Shown one piece after another: positions 42,391-52,200 of a stretch of DNA of 64,000 nucleotides (within the stretch, counting starts at the first letter, position 1; the number at the start of each line of letters is the position of its first letter). Location: contig NZ_CANLOZ010000006.1 of the NCBI RefSeq assembly GCF_947492965.1, positions 124,001 to 188,000 on the forward strand, written 5' to 3'. The notes beneath the pieces were generated by a model, which ran no database searches, was not told the DNA's origin, and was given only the letters and a program-made list of their open reading frames with translations. The DNA comes from an uncultured Aquimarina sp. GTDB lineage: Bacteria; Bacteroidota; Bacteroidia; Flavobacteriales; Flavobacteriaceae. Made by a program: the position numbers and the translations under genes.

Positions 42391-44262
42391 ATGTTTGATA
42401 AAGAGTATGATGTGATTGTTGTTGGAGGAGGACACGCAGGAAGTGAAGCTGCGGCGTCAGCCGCTAATTTAGGTTGTAGCACGTTGTTGATTACAATGAA
42501 TTTGCAAAATATAGCTCAAATGAGTTGTAATCCAGCAATGGGTGGTATAGCGAAAGGACAAATAGTAAGAGAGATTGATGCTTTAGGAGGTTATAGTGGT
42601 ATTGTAAGCGATAGAACTGCTATACAATTTAAGATGTTGAATAAATCAAAGGGGCCAGCTATGTGGAGTCCAAGAGTTCAGAGTGATAGAATGAGATTTG
42701 CTGAAGAATGGAGATTGCTTTTGGAACAAACACCAAATTTGGATTTCTATCAAGAAATGGTGAATGGACTTTTGATTGAAGGAGAAAAAGTTGTGGGAGT
42801 AAGAACATCATTGGGAATTGAGGTAAAAGCAAAAACAGTTGTGTTAACGAATGGAACTTTTTTGAATGGTTTGATTCATATTGGAGAAAAACAATTTGGA
42901 GGTGGAAGAGCAGGAGAAAGAGCCGCAACTGGTATTACAGAACAATTGATAGATTTAGGTTTTGATTCAGGAAGAATGAAAACCGGAACTCCACCCCGTG
43001 TAGATGGAAGATCTCTAGATTATTCTAAAATGATAGAACAACCAGGTGATGATAATCCAGAAAAGTTTAGTTATTCCGATTTATCAAAACCACTTACTGA
43101 GCAAAGATCTTGTTTTATGACATACACTTCTCCGGAGGTTCATGATTTACTTAGAGAAGGGTTCGATAGATCTCCAATGTTTAATGGAAGAATTAAAAGT
43201 ATCGGGCCTAGATATTGCCCTTCAATAGAAGATAAGATTAATAGATTTGCCGATAAAGAAAGACATCAAATGTTTATTGAACCAGAAGGGTGGAATACAG
43301 TTGAAGTATATGTAAATGGATTTTCTACATCTTTACCAGAGGATGTTCAGTTTAAAGCATTACGTTCAGTTGTCGGGTTTGAAAATGTAAAATTCTTTAG
43401 GCCAGGTTATGCAATAGAATATGATTATTTTCCACCTACGCAGTTAACACATACTTTAGAAACAAAGTTAATTGATGGTTTATTTTTCGCAGGACAGATA
43501 AATGGAACTACAGGGTATGAGGAAGCAGCTTCTCAGGGTTTGATGGCAGGAATAAACGCAGCGCTAAAAGTTAAAGAAGAGGAGTCATTTATTTTAACTA
43601 GAAGCGAAGCTTATATTGGAGTTTTAATAGATGATCTAATAACTAAGGGAACAGAAGAACCATACAGAATGTTTACATCAAGAGCAGAGTATAGAACTTT
43701 ATTAAGACAAGATAATGCAGACTTTAGGTTAACTCCTGTTGCTCACAAGATCGGATTGGCTTCAGATGATCGTTTATTAAGAATGGAAGAAAAGCAAAAG
43801 AAGTCCGATAATTTTGTTCAGTTTTTTAAGGAGACAAGTGTAACTCCGACTGAGGCGAATCCAGTATTGAAAGAAAAAGGATCTTCTCCTATTAACCAAA
43901 GTGGTAAAATGTTTAAGATTTTTGCACGACCTCAAATTAATTTAGAAGATATGAGACGCTTGGAAAAAGTAGCGGATTATATTGAAAAAAATGAGTTGGA
44001 TAAGGAAGTGTTAGAACAAACAGAAATACAGGTTAAGTATTCGGGTTATATAGAAAAAGAAAAGAACAATGCTGATAAACTAAATCGATTGGAAAATATT
44101 AAAATTCCAAAAGATTTTGATTATACAAAACTGAAGTCATTATCTTATGAAGCTTGTGAGAAGATGACGAGAATAAAGCCTGCTACGATTTCTCAGGCAT
44201 CAAGAATAAGTGGAGTGTCGCCTAGCGATATTTCAGTTCTTTTAGTTTATATGGGTCGATGA
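42391..44262 (+). CDS. mnmG: tRNA uridine-5-carboxymethylaminomethyl(34) synthesis enzyme MnmG
   Basis: A 623-residue MnmG (GidA). The N-terminal FAD motif is DVIVVGGGHAGSEAA, followed by NLQNIAQMSCNPAMGGIAKGQIVREIDALGG, diagnostic for the family. RMKTGTPPRVDGRSLDYSKM and the C-terminal helical domain (RISGVSPSDISVLLVYMGR) are present. With MnmE it modifies U34 of several tRNAs. Three parS-like sites precede it and a fourth follows the next gene; mnmG often lies near the origin in bacteria. Confidence 0.97.
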   Translation: MFDKEYDVIVVGGGHAGSEAAASAANLGCSTLLITMNLQNIAQMSCNPAMGGIAKGQIVREIDALGGYSGIVSDRTAIQFKMLNKSKGPAMWSPRVQSDRMRFAEEWRLLLEQTPNLDFYQEMVNGLLIEGEKVVGVRTSLGIEVKAKTVVLTNGTFLNGLIHIGEKQFGGGRAGERAATGITEQLIDLGFDSGRMKTGTPPRVDGRSLDYSKMIEQPGDDNPEKFSYSDLSKPLTEQRSCFMTYTSPEVHDLLREGFDRSPMFNGRIKSIGPRYCPSIEDKINRFADKERHQMFIEPEGWNTVEVYVNGFSTSLPEDVQFKALRSVVGFENVKFFRPGYAIEYDYFPPTQLTHTLETKLIDGLFFAGQINGTTGYEEAASQGLMAGINAALKVKEEESFILTRSEAYIGVLIDDLITKGTEEPYRMFTSRAEYRTLLRQDNADFRLTPVAHKIGLASDDRLLRMEEKQKKSDNFVQFFKETSVTPTEANPVLKEKGSSPINQSGKMFKIFARPQINLEDMRRLEKVADYIEKNELDKEVLEQTEIQVKYSGYIEKEKNNADKLNRLENIKIPKDFDYTKLKSLSYEACEKMTRIKPATISQASRISGVSPSDISVLLVYMGR

Positions 44263-44741
44263 GAGATTATGTGATATGTAAACAAGAAAGAGCGATAAAA
44301 GGGAAGATATTAGTAACAGTAGTTTTTGTGTTTTCTGTGTTAATGCTTTTTTTTGGAAGAGAAGAATTGTGGTCAAGAATAATGTTAGTTGTAGTTTCTT
44401 CCCTTTTTTTTGGTTTTTCAACCTCTTATAAAATTAGCAAGGATTTTGAAAACTATAAATTGTTTTCTGTTTTTGGGTTGGTGCTTTATAAAATAAAACT
44501 GAACTTGGATTTTCCAGATTATGTTTCTGTATTTTCTGGAAGTTTTGTGCAGAATAATGATTGGAGTACGGTAAGTGCCATTGGAACAAAAGAAAGGCAT
44601 GATAAATATGTTGTTCGTTTTTTTAAGGAAAATAGAAAAACAACGTTGTTTCAATCAGAGAAATATGATAAAGCTTTAGAAAAGGCCAAAGAATTAAGCA
44701 AACTCTTAAATATTGAAGTTTTTGATGCTACAAAATCTTAG
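44259..44741 (+). CDS. Small membrane protein, hypothetical
   Basis: A 160-residue protein overlapping mnmG by the ATGA of its start. Two adjacent membrane helices (ILVTVVFVFSVLMLFFG; IMLVVVSSLFFGFSTSY) are followed by a soluble tail of beta strands and a helix (KYVVRFFKENRKTTLFQSEKYDKALEKAKELSKLLNIEVFD). I do not recognise the family; PH-like or DUF membrane-anchored domains have this shape. The coupling to mnmG indicates one transcript, not necessarily one pathway. Confidence 0.75.
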   Translation: MRDYVICKQERAIKGKILVTVVFVFSVLMLFFGREELWSRIMLVVVSSLFFGFSTSYKISKDFENYKLFSVFGLVLYKIKLNLDFPDYVSVFSGSFVQNNDWSTVSAIGTKERHDKYVVRFFKENRKTTLFQSEKYDKALEKAKELSKLLNIEVFDATKS

Positions 44742-44755
44742 TTCCACGTGGAACA
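44740..44755. other. parS: parS-like site 4
   Basis: AGTTCCACGTGGAACA; the 14-base core GTTCCACGTGGAAC is identical to the three upstream sites, with the outer T changed to A. It overlaps the stop codon of the small membrane protein gene. Confidence 0.7.
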
Positions 44756-44863
44756 TTCAACACTTGATTATAATTTTCGATGTATAGAACAAAACTAATA
44801 TTATGTCAATCAGTGAACATAAATAGAAATAGTAAAGGATTTTTAGTTGGTTTAGAATAGATA

Positions 44864-45709
44864 ATGAATAACGAAAACGAATATTATTTAGAATGTAAAG
44901 ATTATACAGTTTCTGGTGAGCTGTTTAAATTGTATAAGGATGAAAAATATGATATGCTTGTAACAGTCCCTAAACCATCCGAAGATGTCTTGGGGAAATA
45001 TTATGAAAGTGATGATTATATTTCTCATACCGATTCCAAAAGAACGTTTTTCGAAAAGTTGTATCACATTGTAAAAAGTTACTCATTAAGAAAAAAGGTT
45101 CGTCTAATAACTGAATTAAATAATCAACCAGGCATTCTGTTAGATATTGGTGCTGGAACTGGAGATTTTTTGATGCAAGCCCAAAAACAAAAATGGGATG
45201 TAATAGGAGTTGAGCCCAACGATCAAGCTAAGGAGCAAGCAAAAAAGAAAGGAGTCTTGTTAGAAACTACGACCTCTAACTTATCTTCTAATAATTTTGA
45301 CGTGATTACCATGTGGCATGTTCTTGAGCACGTACCCGATTTGTCTGCTCAAATTAAAGAATTGAAGAGACTCTTAAAACCAAATGGTCACCTCATAATC
45401 GCTGTTCCCAATTTTAAGTCGTACGATGCAGAATACTATAATTCGCATTGGGCTGCTTATGATGTACCTAGGCATTTATGGCATTTTTCTGAAAAGGCGA
45501 TAGAAAACCTTTTTCAGGAAGAAAAAATAAAACTTCAAAAAACATTACCACTTTTATTTGATTCCTTTTATGTCTCATTATTATCAGAAAAGTATAGGAA
45601 TGGGAAAATGAATTTTATAAAAGCTTTTCGGCTAGGTTTTATATCTAATCTTAAAGCGCGAAGATCAAAACAGTATTCTTCACATATTTATGTGCTAAAA
45701 AACGATTAA
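44864..45709 (+). CDS. Class I SAM-dependent methyltransferase
   Basis: A 281-residue methyltransferase of the Methyltransf_23 type. The SAM motif I is GILLDIGAGTGDFLMQAQKQ (about residue 90), the acidic strand-2 end is VIGVEPND, motif II is FDVITMWHVLEHVPD and motif III is LKPNGHLIIAVPNF. The N-terminal segment (YYLECKDYTVSGELFKLYKDEKYDMLVTVPKP) resembles the zinc-less N-cap of this group. Members methylate small molecules or sugars; the substrate is unknown. Single gene with the parS-like site 4 upstream. Confidence 0.88.
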   Translation: MNNENEYYLECKDYTVSGELFKLYKDEKYDMLVTVPKPSEDVLGKYYESDDYISHTDSKRTFFEKLYHIVKSYSLRKKVRLITELNNQPGILLDIGAGTGDFLMQAQKQKWDVIGVEPNDQAKEQAKKKGVLLETTTSNLSSNNFDVITMWHVLEHVPDLSAQIKELKRLLKPNGHLIIAVPNFKSYDAEYYNSHWAAYDVPRHLWHFSEKAIENLFQEEKIKLQKTLPLLFDSFYVSLLSEKYRNGKMNFIKAFRLGFISNLKARRSKQYSSHIYVLKND

Positions 45710-45855
45710 TTCTGTTTTTAAAGTTTTTTAAGGATATTTTTGCAATAAAAGTTACCCAATCTATAGGAAATTTCTAAAAACAGCTTAAAACGCTTTGTTT
45801 TGAGTCGTTTTTAATTGATTTTGATAATTGTAAAAGATATAATTATTGTTTTTTC

Positions 45856-45885
45856 TTATAACATGGTAATTTGATGATGTTATAA
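45856..45885. promoter_or_regulatory. Inverted repeat upstream of the OmpH-like gene
   Basis: TTATAACAT (45856-45864) and ATGTTATAA (45877-45885), 12 bases apart, 24 bases before the -7 element. A possible operator. Confidence 0.4.
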
Positions 45886-45908
45886 TGATAACATATACTG
45901 AACTTTGA

Positions 45909-45916
45909 TATTTTTG
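45909..45916 (+). promoter_or_regulatory. -7 element of the OmpH-like gene
   Basis: TATTTTTG, exact TAnnTTTG, 22 bases before the ATG at 45938; no TTG at -33. It overlaps the upstream start in the track, which is thereby unlikely. Confidence 0.5.
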
Positions 45917-45937
45917 CGCAGAACTAAATTTAGAATA

Positions 45938-46468
45938 ATGAGAAAATTTTTATGCATCGCTATAGGATTACTTGTAATGACTTCATGTAATCAGCAGACG
46001 GAAAAAACAGGATTTGTAAATAATACAAAAGTTGTTTCAGATTTTAAAGAAATGAAAGCTGCGAAAGAAAAATGGACAAAAAAGAATAATGAAGTAAGAG
46101 CAGAGTTAGAGGAAAAAGCAAAGCAATTTCAAATTGAGGTTCAAGGATATCAAAATATAATGAAATCCATGACACAATCAAATAGAGAGAAAAAGGAGCA
46201 GGAGTTAATGGTAAAACAGCAAACACTGCAAAGAGAACAACAAACTAGAATGCAAGAGATTCAACAAGGTAGCCAGACCGAGATTGATTCGATAATAGCA
46301 AAAGTTGAAGATTTTATCAAAGACTACGGTAAAAAGAATGGGTATACATACATTTATGGTGAGACAGAAGTAAAGAATATCTTTTACGCTAAAGAAGAGT
46401 TAGACCTAACTGATAAAATTATTGCTGAACTTAATGGTGAAAAGCCATCAGAAGAAAGTAAAGAATAG
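45938..46468 (+). CDS. OmpH/Skp-like lipoprotein
   Basis: A 176-residue OmpH-family protein. The start MRKFLCIAIGLLVMTSCNQQTEKTG is a lipoprotein signal (lipobox VMTSC), whereas classical Skp is soluble. The mature part begins with the OmpH strand (TGFVNNTKVVSDFKEM), then a long charged coiled coil (KAAKEKWTKKNNEVRAELEEKAKQFQIEVQGYQNIMKSMTQSNREKKEQELMVKQQTLQREQQTRMQ) and a C-terminal strand region (YTYIYGETEVKNIFYAKEELDLTDKIIAELN). A lipid-anchored periplasmic chaperone for outer-membrane proteins is the likely role. Confidence 0.85.
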   Translation: MRKFLCIAIGLLVMTSCNQQTEKTGFVNNTKVVSDFKEMKAAKEKWTKKNNEVRAELEEKAKQFQIEVQGYQNIMKSMTQSNREKKEQELMVKQQTLQREQQTRMQEIQQGSQTEIDSIIAKVEDFIKDYGKKNGYTYIYGETEVKNIFYAKEELDLTDKIIAELNGEKPSEESKE

Positions 46469-46490
46469 TGCCAAGTTAAACATCATACCG

Positions 46491-46521
46491 TACCCTATAA
46501 TATTAATTATAGGGTTTTTTT
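46491..46521 (+). terminator. Terminator of the OmpH-like gene
   Basis: ACCCTATAAT/ATTATAGGGT with a 4-base loop and T7. Confidence 0.8.
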
Positions 46522-47227
46522 ATGTTTGGTTGTTAAAATTAAGAAAAGGATTGAATGAAGCTTAAGGAAAATTGCGGGAATGTTTTTACTTGTATAAATA
46601 AACACAAAAAAGAATGATTTTGGTTTGTTTTACTAGTATAAATATCGTTTTAAGTCGTTTTATATTCAAGTAAGGATGTGCAAAATTGCATAGTAAAGTG
46701 TGTTCTTTTTTTTATATTATTTTAAGGGAAAATTCCCTAAAATATTTTTACTGACATATATTCTAGATAAGCTATAAAAATTAGTTCAAAAAAGGAATAA
46801 AAAAAAACACTTAATCGGATAAAGTTGCCGTTTTTAGATTTTTTTCAACCCTACAAAATGTCAGAATATCAATGGTTTTTTTAGGAAATTTGGATTAAAA
46901 TTTTGTTTTTTTTCAGATTTATCTACTGTTTTCCTAGTTTTTTGAACCACATTTGTTGTAAAATGATTATATTTAAGTATTTGGTTAATAATGCTTTACT
47001 ATCTTTTTAATGATGTATCAACTACGGTTTTCACACATGTAATTATTGTCTTCAACTTTTAGTAAGAATATTATTACAAAAAAAAATGAAAATTTGGTTT
47101 GATATAAATTTTTAATTTATAATTTTATGACTTTAGTATATTTATATTAACAATATTATTAACAAACGCCCCAAATCGTTTGATTAGTAGTGCATATTTT
47201 CACACGTATTTAAGTGATATAATCGCT
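46522..47227. other. 700-base AT-rich region before the sprC-like gene
   Basis: No gene and no RNA gene seen. Small inverted repeats occur (TGCAA/TTGCA near 46680; AGGGAA/TTCCCT at 46725-46738). A long leader or regulatory region for the gliding operon is likely; I could not place a clear promoter. Confidence 0.4.
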
Positions 47228-49288
47228 ATGAGAAGGAAACTTAACTTAGTCTTTGTCTTGATTGTTTTGGCTCTTGGATTTCAAGAAGCCTTTGCCCAAG
47301 TACGAAATATTGGGGCTCCTACTTTGGTATCAGGTGCTCAGGCTTGTGGTACATTAACTAATAGTTTCGACTTTACAGCGGATTTGTCAGCAGGTGCTGC
47401 GTTAGATTCAAACAATCAATTCATTTTACAACTTTCCAATCCTTCTGGAAGTTTTGCAAATGCATCCGAAATTACGGATTTAGCCTCAGCAGATGGTCCT
47501 AATGAAGCAAGTGGCGCAGGAGCGGTTATTGAATTTTTTGATGTCACGGTACCTCAGGATGCAAATAGTGACGATTACAGATTAAGAGTGATCGCTACAG
47601 ATACCAATGCTACTATACTAAATGAAATATCTGATCCAATTCCATTTCATTTTTTTGATGATGATAATCTTTTAATTCGTTTGAATAGCGGTGACGATAT
47701 CATTTTTTGTAATGTGGCTTCATTCGCTAAAGAAGTTGCGGTTGTTGTTCTAGATCAAAATAATAATGAGGTAGATGTTAATAGTTTTAACTGGGAATGG
47801 TTAAGAGATGGAGCATTAATACCTGGTGAAAATAGTCCAAGGCTACTGATAACGGAAGAAGGAGATTACCAAGCACGAGTTTCGGTGGGTTTATGTAACA
47901 ATGTTTTTGTTTTCAATAAATCAAATAGAATATCCGCATCTTTGGTAAACCAAGGGGAAATTTCTATTGTTACAACAGCTCCGGATTTTTCTTTTTGTCC
48001 AGATGAGACGAAGATTTTACGAGCTAGTGTGGAAGATCCTTCATATGGCTATCAATGGAGTAAAGATGGAGAAGAATTGGAAGGCGAGGTATTATCTTTT
48101 TTAGTTCTACCTGATAATGATTTTGGTGGTGAATACGTTTTACAGATCGAGCTTAGTGAAGATTGTACTTTACCAACACCTCCAGTAACCGTTACAAATG
48201 AAGGATCGAGTATTACAACTCCTTTACCACCAGGATTGGTACTACTACCAACACAAATATTAACACTAACTGTAGAGACGGATGCCCCAATAGGAAGTAC
48301 ATTTAGGTGGATACGTGATACTAATATCATAATTCAAGGAGTTACTACTGGCTCAACTATTACGTTCGATGTTCCTGCAAATGGAGTAGGAGATTATAGA
48401 TTAGAAATTGATGCTTTATTTCCGGATGATCCTTGTATGTCAGAACTAGTAACAGAAACGGTTGTGGTAGCAGCAGAAAGATTTGATATAACGATTGCTC
48501 CTGGAGAGGTCGTCGACTGTGACCAGGATACCATAACCATTGCTTTAGAAGAAATGGTAGGTATCACATCTACTAACGACCGAGTTCCTTTAACTACAGA
48601 ACAATTTGATTTTTTTGATTTTGAGTGGTTTAATGATGGAGTCTCTACAGGTGAGACTTCTTTGTCATTAGATGTTTCTCGTGCTGATAATGGAGGAAGT
48701 TTCGAGTTGAGGGCTATTTTTAATCCAGGAGGTTTACCAGATACGGTTTCTAACAATTTACCTATTGACTTTTTATCCAATAGCATTGTTTTAGATATAA
48801 ATCCTGCTGTTTTGGAAGATGGACAAACAGTTACGCTAACAGCTCCAGCGAGTACCAATTTTACGTATGAGTGGTATGTAATTCAAAATGGGACAGAAGT
48901 ATTAATCGATGGAGAAACAACCAATACGTTAACGGTTTCTGAAGAAGGAGATTACTTTGCAAGAATAAGTTCCTCTTTATGTACTACAGATACACTAATA
49001 GCAGAAGTTAGAGGACCTGGAGCATTATCAGAATTAATACCGAATGTCGTAACACCCGGAGGAAATGCTGCAAACAATTCATGGGTTTTGCCAAATTCCT
49101 TTACAGATAATGATGTCGAAGTAAGCATATATTCATCCAACGGAAAGTTAGATTTCCAAAAGAATGGTGGCTATAATGCTGATTGGCCAAATGAGTCTGC
49201 CTCACAAGCAAGTGAACTTATTTACTATTATATAATATCAAGAAGTAATACAGTTGTTAAAAAGGGGACAATTACAGTAATGAGATAA
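47228..49288 (+). CDS. sprC: Secreted Ig-like protein with CHU_C-type tail, SprC-like
   Basis: A 686-residue protein from MRRKLNLVFVLIVLALGFQEAFAQ (signal peptide); the track start adds 16 residues that are not signal-like. The body is a series of Ig/PKD-like beta modules with repeated 'W..DG..L.GE....L.V...G.Y' patterns (NWEWLRDGALIPGENSPRLLITEEGDY; YQWSKDGEELEGEVLSFLVLPD; YEWYVIQNGTEVLIDGETTNTLTVSEEGDYFAR). The C-terminal ~85 residues (SELIPNVVTPGGNAANNSWVLPNSF ... VVKKGTITVMR) form a CHU_C/T9SS type B sorting domain. Size and position just before a PorP-type gene and an sprB-like gene match sprC of the Flavobacterium johnsoniae sprCDBF operon. The symbol is assigned by that context. Confidence 0.7.
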   Translation: MRRKLNLVFVLIVLALGFQEAFAQVRNIGAPTLVSGAQACGTLTNSFDFTADLSAGAALDSNNQFILQLSNPSGSFANASEITDLASADGPNEASGAGAVIEFFDVTVPQDANSDDYRLRVIATDTNATILNEISDPIPFHFFDDDNLLIRLNSGDDIIFCNVASFAKEVAVVVLDQNNNEVDVNSFNWEWLRDGALIPGENSPRLLITEEGDYQARVSVGLCNNVFVFNKSNRISASLVNQGEISIVTTAPDFSFCPDETKILRASVEDPSYGYQWSKDGEELEGEVLSFLVLPDNDFGGEYVLQIELSEDCTLPTPPVTVTNEGSSITTPLPPGLVLLPTQILTLTVETDAPIGSTFRWIRDTNIIIQGVTTGSTITFDVPANGVGDYRLEIDALFPDDPCMSELVTETVVVAAERFDITIAPGEVVDCDQDTITIALEEMVGITSTNDRVPLTTEQFDFFDFEWFNDGVSTGETSLSLDVSRADNGGSFELRAIFNPGGLPDTVSNNLPIDFLSNSIVLDINPAVLEDGQTVTLTAPASTNFTYEWYVIQNGTEVLIDGETTNTLTVSEEGDYFARISSSLCTTDTLIAEVRGPGALSELIPNVVTPGGNAANNSWVLPNSFTDNDVEVSIYSSNGKLDFQKNGGYNADWPNESASQASELIYYYIISRSNTVVKKGTITVMR

Positions 49289-49291
49289 TTT

Positions 49292-52200
49292 ATGATAAAA
49301 AAAATACTCTATATATCTATTTTCATTTTTTGTGCACATCTAGTATCTGCACAAGATGGATCTTCTAATACATCAGGTATATTACCTTCGGATATTCCTT
49401 TACATAATTCTTTAAAATATAATAGGTTTTTGTTTAATCCTACCTTTTCTTTAGTAAGAGAAAACAAAAACTCTATAAACATCTATAATAGAAACCCTCG
49501 TTCCAGTTTTAGCGATAATTCTCAGACATATTTTCTTAATTATTCCGCGAGATTTGAAGAAAAAACAGGAATTGGAATTGGATTATTTCAACAGAATGTT
49601 GGAATTTTTAGGTTTTTTGGGACTACATTAAATTATGCATACAATCTCGAACTAAACAGAGATATGAATTTCACTTTTGGTGTAAATTTAAATTATTCTC
49701 AAAGTGCTTTAAAAAGTAACCTAGACCAAGCACAAGCAAATGATGACATCATAAATAATTATGAAAACAGTTCGGTTTTTCTTCTTAGACCAGGTGTAAA
49801 TTTTAATTACGGAAGTTTTGATGTAGGGGTTTCTGTTGGAAATTTAGTTACTTATAATGTTACGGCTAGTGAATTGCTTACAGATAATTTCGAATATTCT
49901 GGACATGTAATGTATACTACTGAATTGGATTGGAGAAGAACAGAAAACGAATTAAGAGGGATGGTTTACGCCTCTAAACCAGGTGAGCAAGATTTAAGAT
50001 ATGGTGGAAACGTGTTATTTGAAATTCAAAAATATGGATGGGCTCAATTAGGTTATAATAGTTTCTATGGAGGATCAATAGGTATAGGTGCTAATATTAC
50101 CAAAGTGGTTTCTGTGGGATATACTGTAGAACCTGGAATTGGAGGAGATGCAAGTGTAGCAGAATTTGGCGCAACTCACGAATTTGGTTTAGCATTTAAT
50201 TTCGCTAAAGAAGAGCGTAGAAGAAAAAGAAGAAACTTATCATCAAAAAGTTCTTTACAAAGAGATTCTGAAATAAGAAGATTGAAGAAAGAAATTTTAG
50301 ATCAAAATAAACTAATAAGAGAATTACAAAGTACTAGGAATGACTCTCTAAGTCAGGCTCAACGAGCTATGAATAAATTAGAGAGATCAATTCAGGAAGC
50401 AAAAGAAGAGGAAGCGAGAAAGGCAAGAGAGCTTGCGCTACAGAGAGAAGAGGAAGTAAAATTACTGAATAAGAAAAAAGAAGAAGAGCTTGCTGCTCAA
50501 AGGAAATTGGAGTTGGAGATGGCTGAGCAAAAAGCAGAAGAAGAAAGATTAGCAGCACAGAAGAAGATTCAGTTAGAATTAGCTGAGCAGAAAAAAGCAG
50601 AAGAAGAAAAAGAAGCTCAAGAAGCGGCAGCGAGAGAAGCAGAAGAAGCAAGAATAGCTGCTGAAGAAGAAGCTGGAAGACAAGCTGAGGAGGCAAGAAT
50701 AGCTGCTGAAGAAGCTGCCAGAGAAGCGGAAGCAGAAAGACAAGAAGCAGAAGCGGAAGCAGAGGCTGAAGCGAAAAGACAAGCTGAAGAAGCAGCTAAA
50801 GAGGAAGAGGCTAGACAAGCACAAATTGCTGAGGCAGAAGCTAAGCAAAAAGCAGAAGAAGAAGAGCAATTAGCTGCACAGAAAAGGCTAGAACAGGAGA
50901 TGGCAGCGCAAAAGGCAGAAGAAGAGCGATTAGCTGCACAGAAAAAGCTTGAGTTGGAGATTGCAGAACAACGAGCTGAGGAAGAAAGATTAGCCTCTCA
51001 GAAAAAACTGGAGCAGGAAATGGCCGAGCAGAGAAGAAGAGAGCAATCTCAGAAATCATTAGAAAGAGAAGTTTCTGTACAGAAAGATGAAGAAGAGAGA
51101 TTACGTCAGGAAGCAGAATCTGCTAGATTAGCTGAGGAAGAGAGATTACGTCAAGAGGCTGAGGCTGCTAGATTAGCTGAAGAAGAGAGATTACGTCAAG
51201 AAGCAGAAGCTGCTAGACTTGCTGAAGAAGAAAGACAACGTCAAGAAGCTGAGGCTGCTAGATTAGCTGAAGAAGAGAGATTACGTCAAGAAGCGGAGGC
51301 TGCAAGACTAGCTGAAGAAGAAAGACAACGTCAAGAAGCTGAGGCCGCTAGATTAGCTGAAGAAGAGAGATTACGTCAAGAGGCTGAGGCTGCTAGATTG
51401 GCTGAGGAAGAGAGATTACGTCAAGAAGCTGAGGCTGCTAGATTGGCTGAGGAAGAGAGATTACGTCAAGAAGCTGAGGCTGCTAGATTAGCTGAAGAAG
51501 AAAGACAACGTCAAGAAGCTGAGGCTGCTAGATTGGCTGAGGAAGAGAGATTACGTCAAGAAGCTGAGGCTGCTAGATTAGCTGAAGAAGAAAGACAACG
51601 TCAAGAAGCTGAGGCTGCTAGACTTGCTGAGGAAGAAAGACAACGTCAAGAAGCTGAGGCTGCTAGATTGGCTGAGGAAGAAAGACAACGTCAAGAAGCT
51701 GAGGCTGCCAGACTAGCTGAAGAAGAAAGACAACGTCAGGAAGCAGAAGCTGCAAGACTTGCTGAGGAAGAAAGACAACGTCAAGAGGCAGAAGCTCAAG
51801 AAGATAGTAGTGAAGATCTTGAACAGATTCAGAGAGAAATCGATAATAGTAGTAGAATTACTGATAGATTGATTGCATCTAGAGATTCCTTATTAACTTC
51901 TTCTGTGAATCTAGATAAAAGAGAATTTAATAAACTATTAGAATCTCTTGTTAATATGAGTGATGAAGCTGAACAGGTGAAAAACAATCCTGATCCAAGT
52001 AGCTCGAAAAGATTAACTTCTAGAAATAGATTTATCAAGTTCGCTGAAGCTACTAGACCAGAAGCTAAGTATGCAACTAAATATATTCCTGGATATCCAG
52101 AAGGATACTACCTAATAGGTAATGTGTTCAGAGGTGGAGTATATGCAGAAAGTTTTACGAATAAGTTAAAAGATCTTGGATTTAATGATGCTCAAGTGAT

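Noticed and set aside
46860-47227. Possible oriC with DnaA boxes (TTTTCACAC twice)
   Set aside because: The matches are imperfect, only two, and no dnaA or recognisable box cluster is present; too weak to call.
50367-51059. Minus-strand ORFs opposite the coiled-coil repeats
   Set aside because: Leucine/serine-rich shadow frames created by the repeated E, A and R codons on the plus strand.
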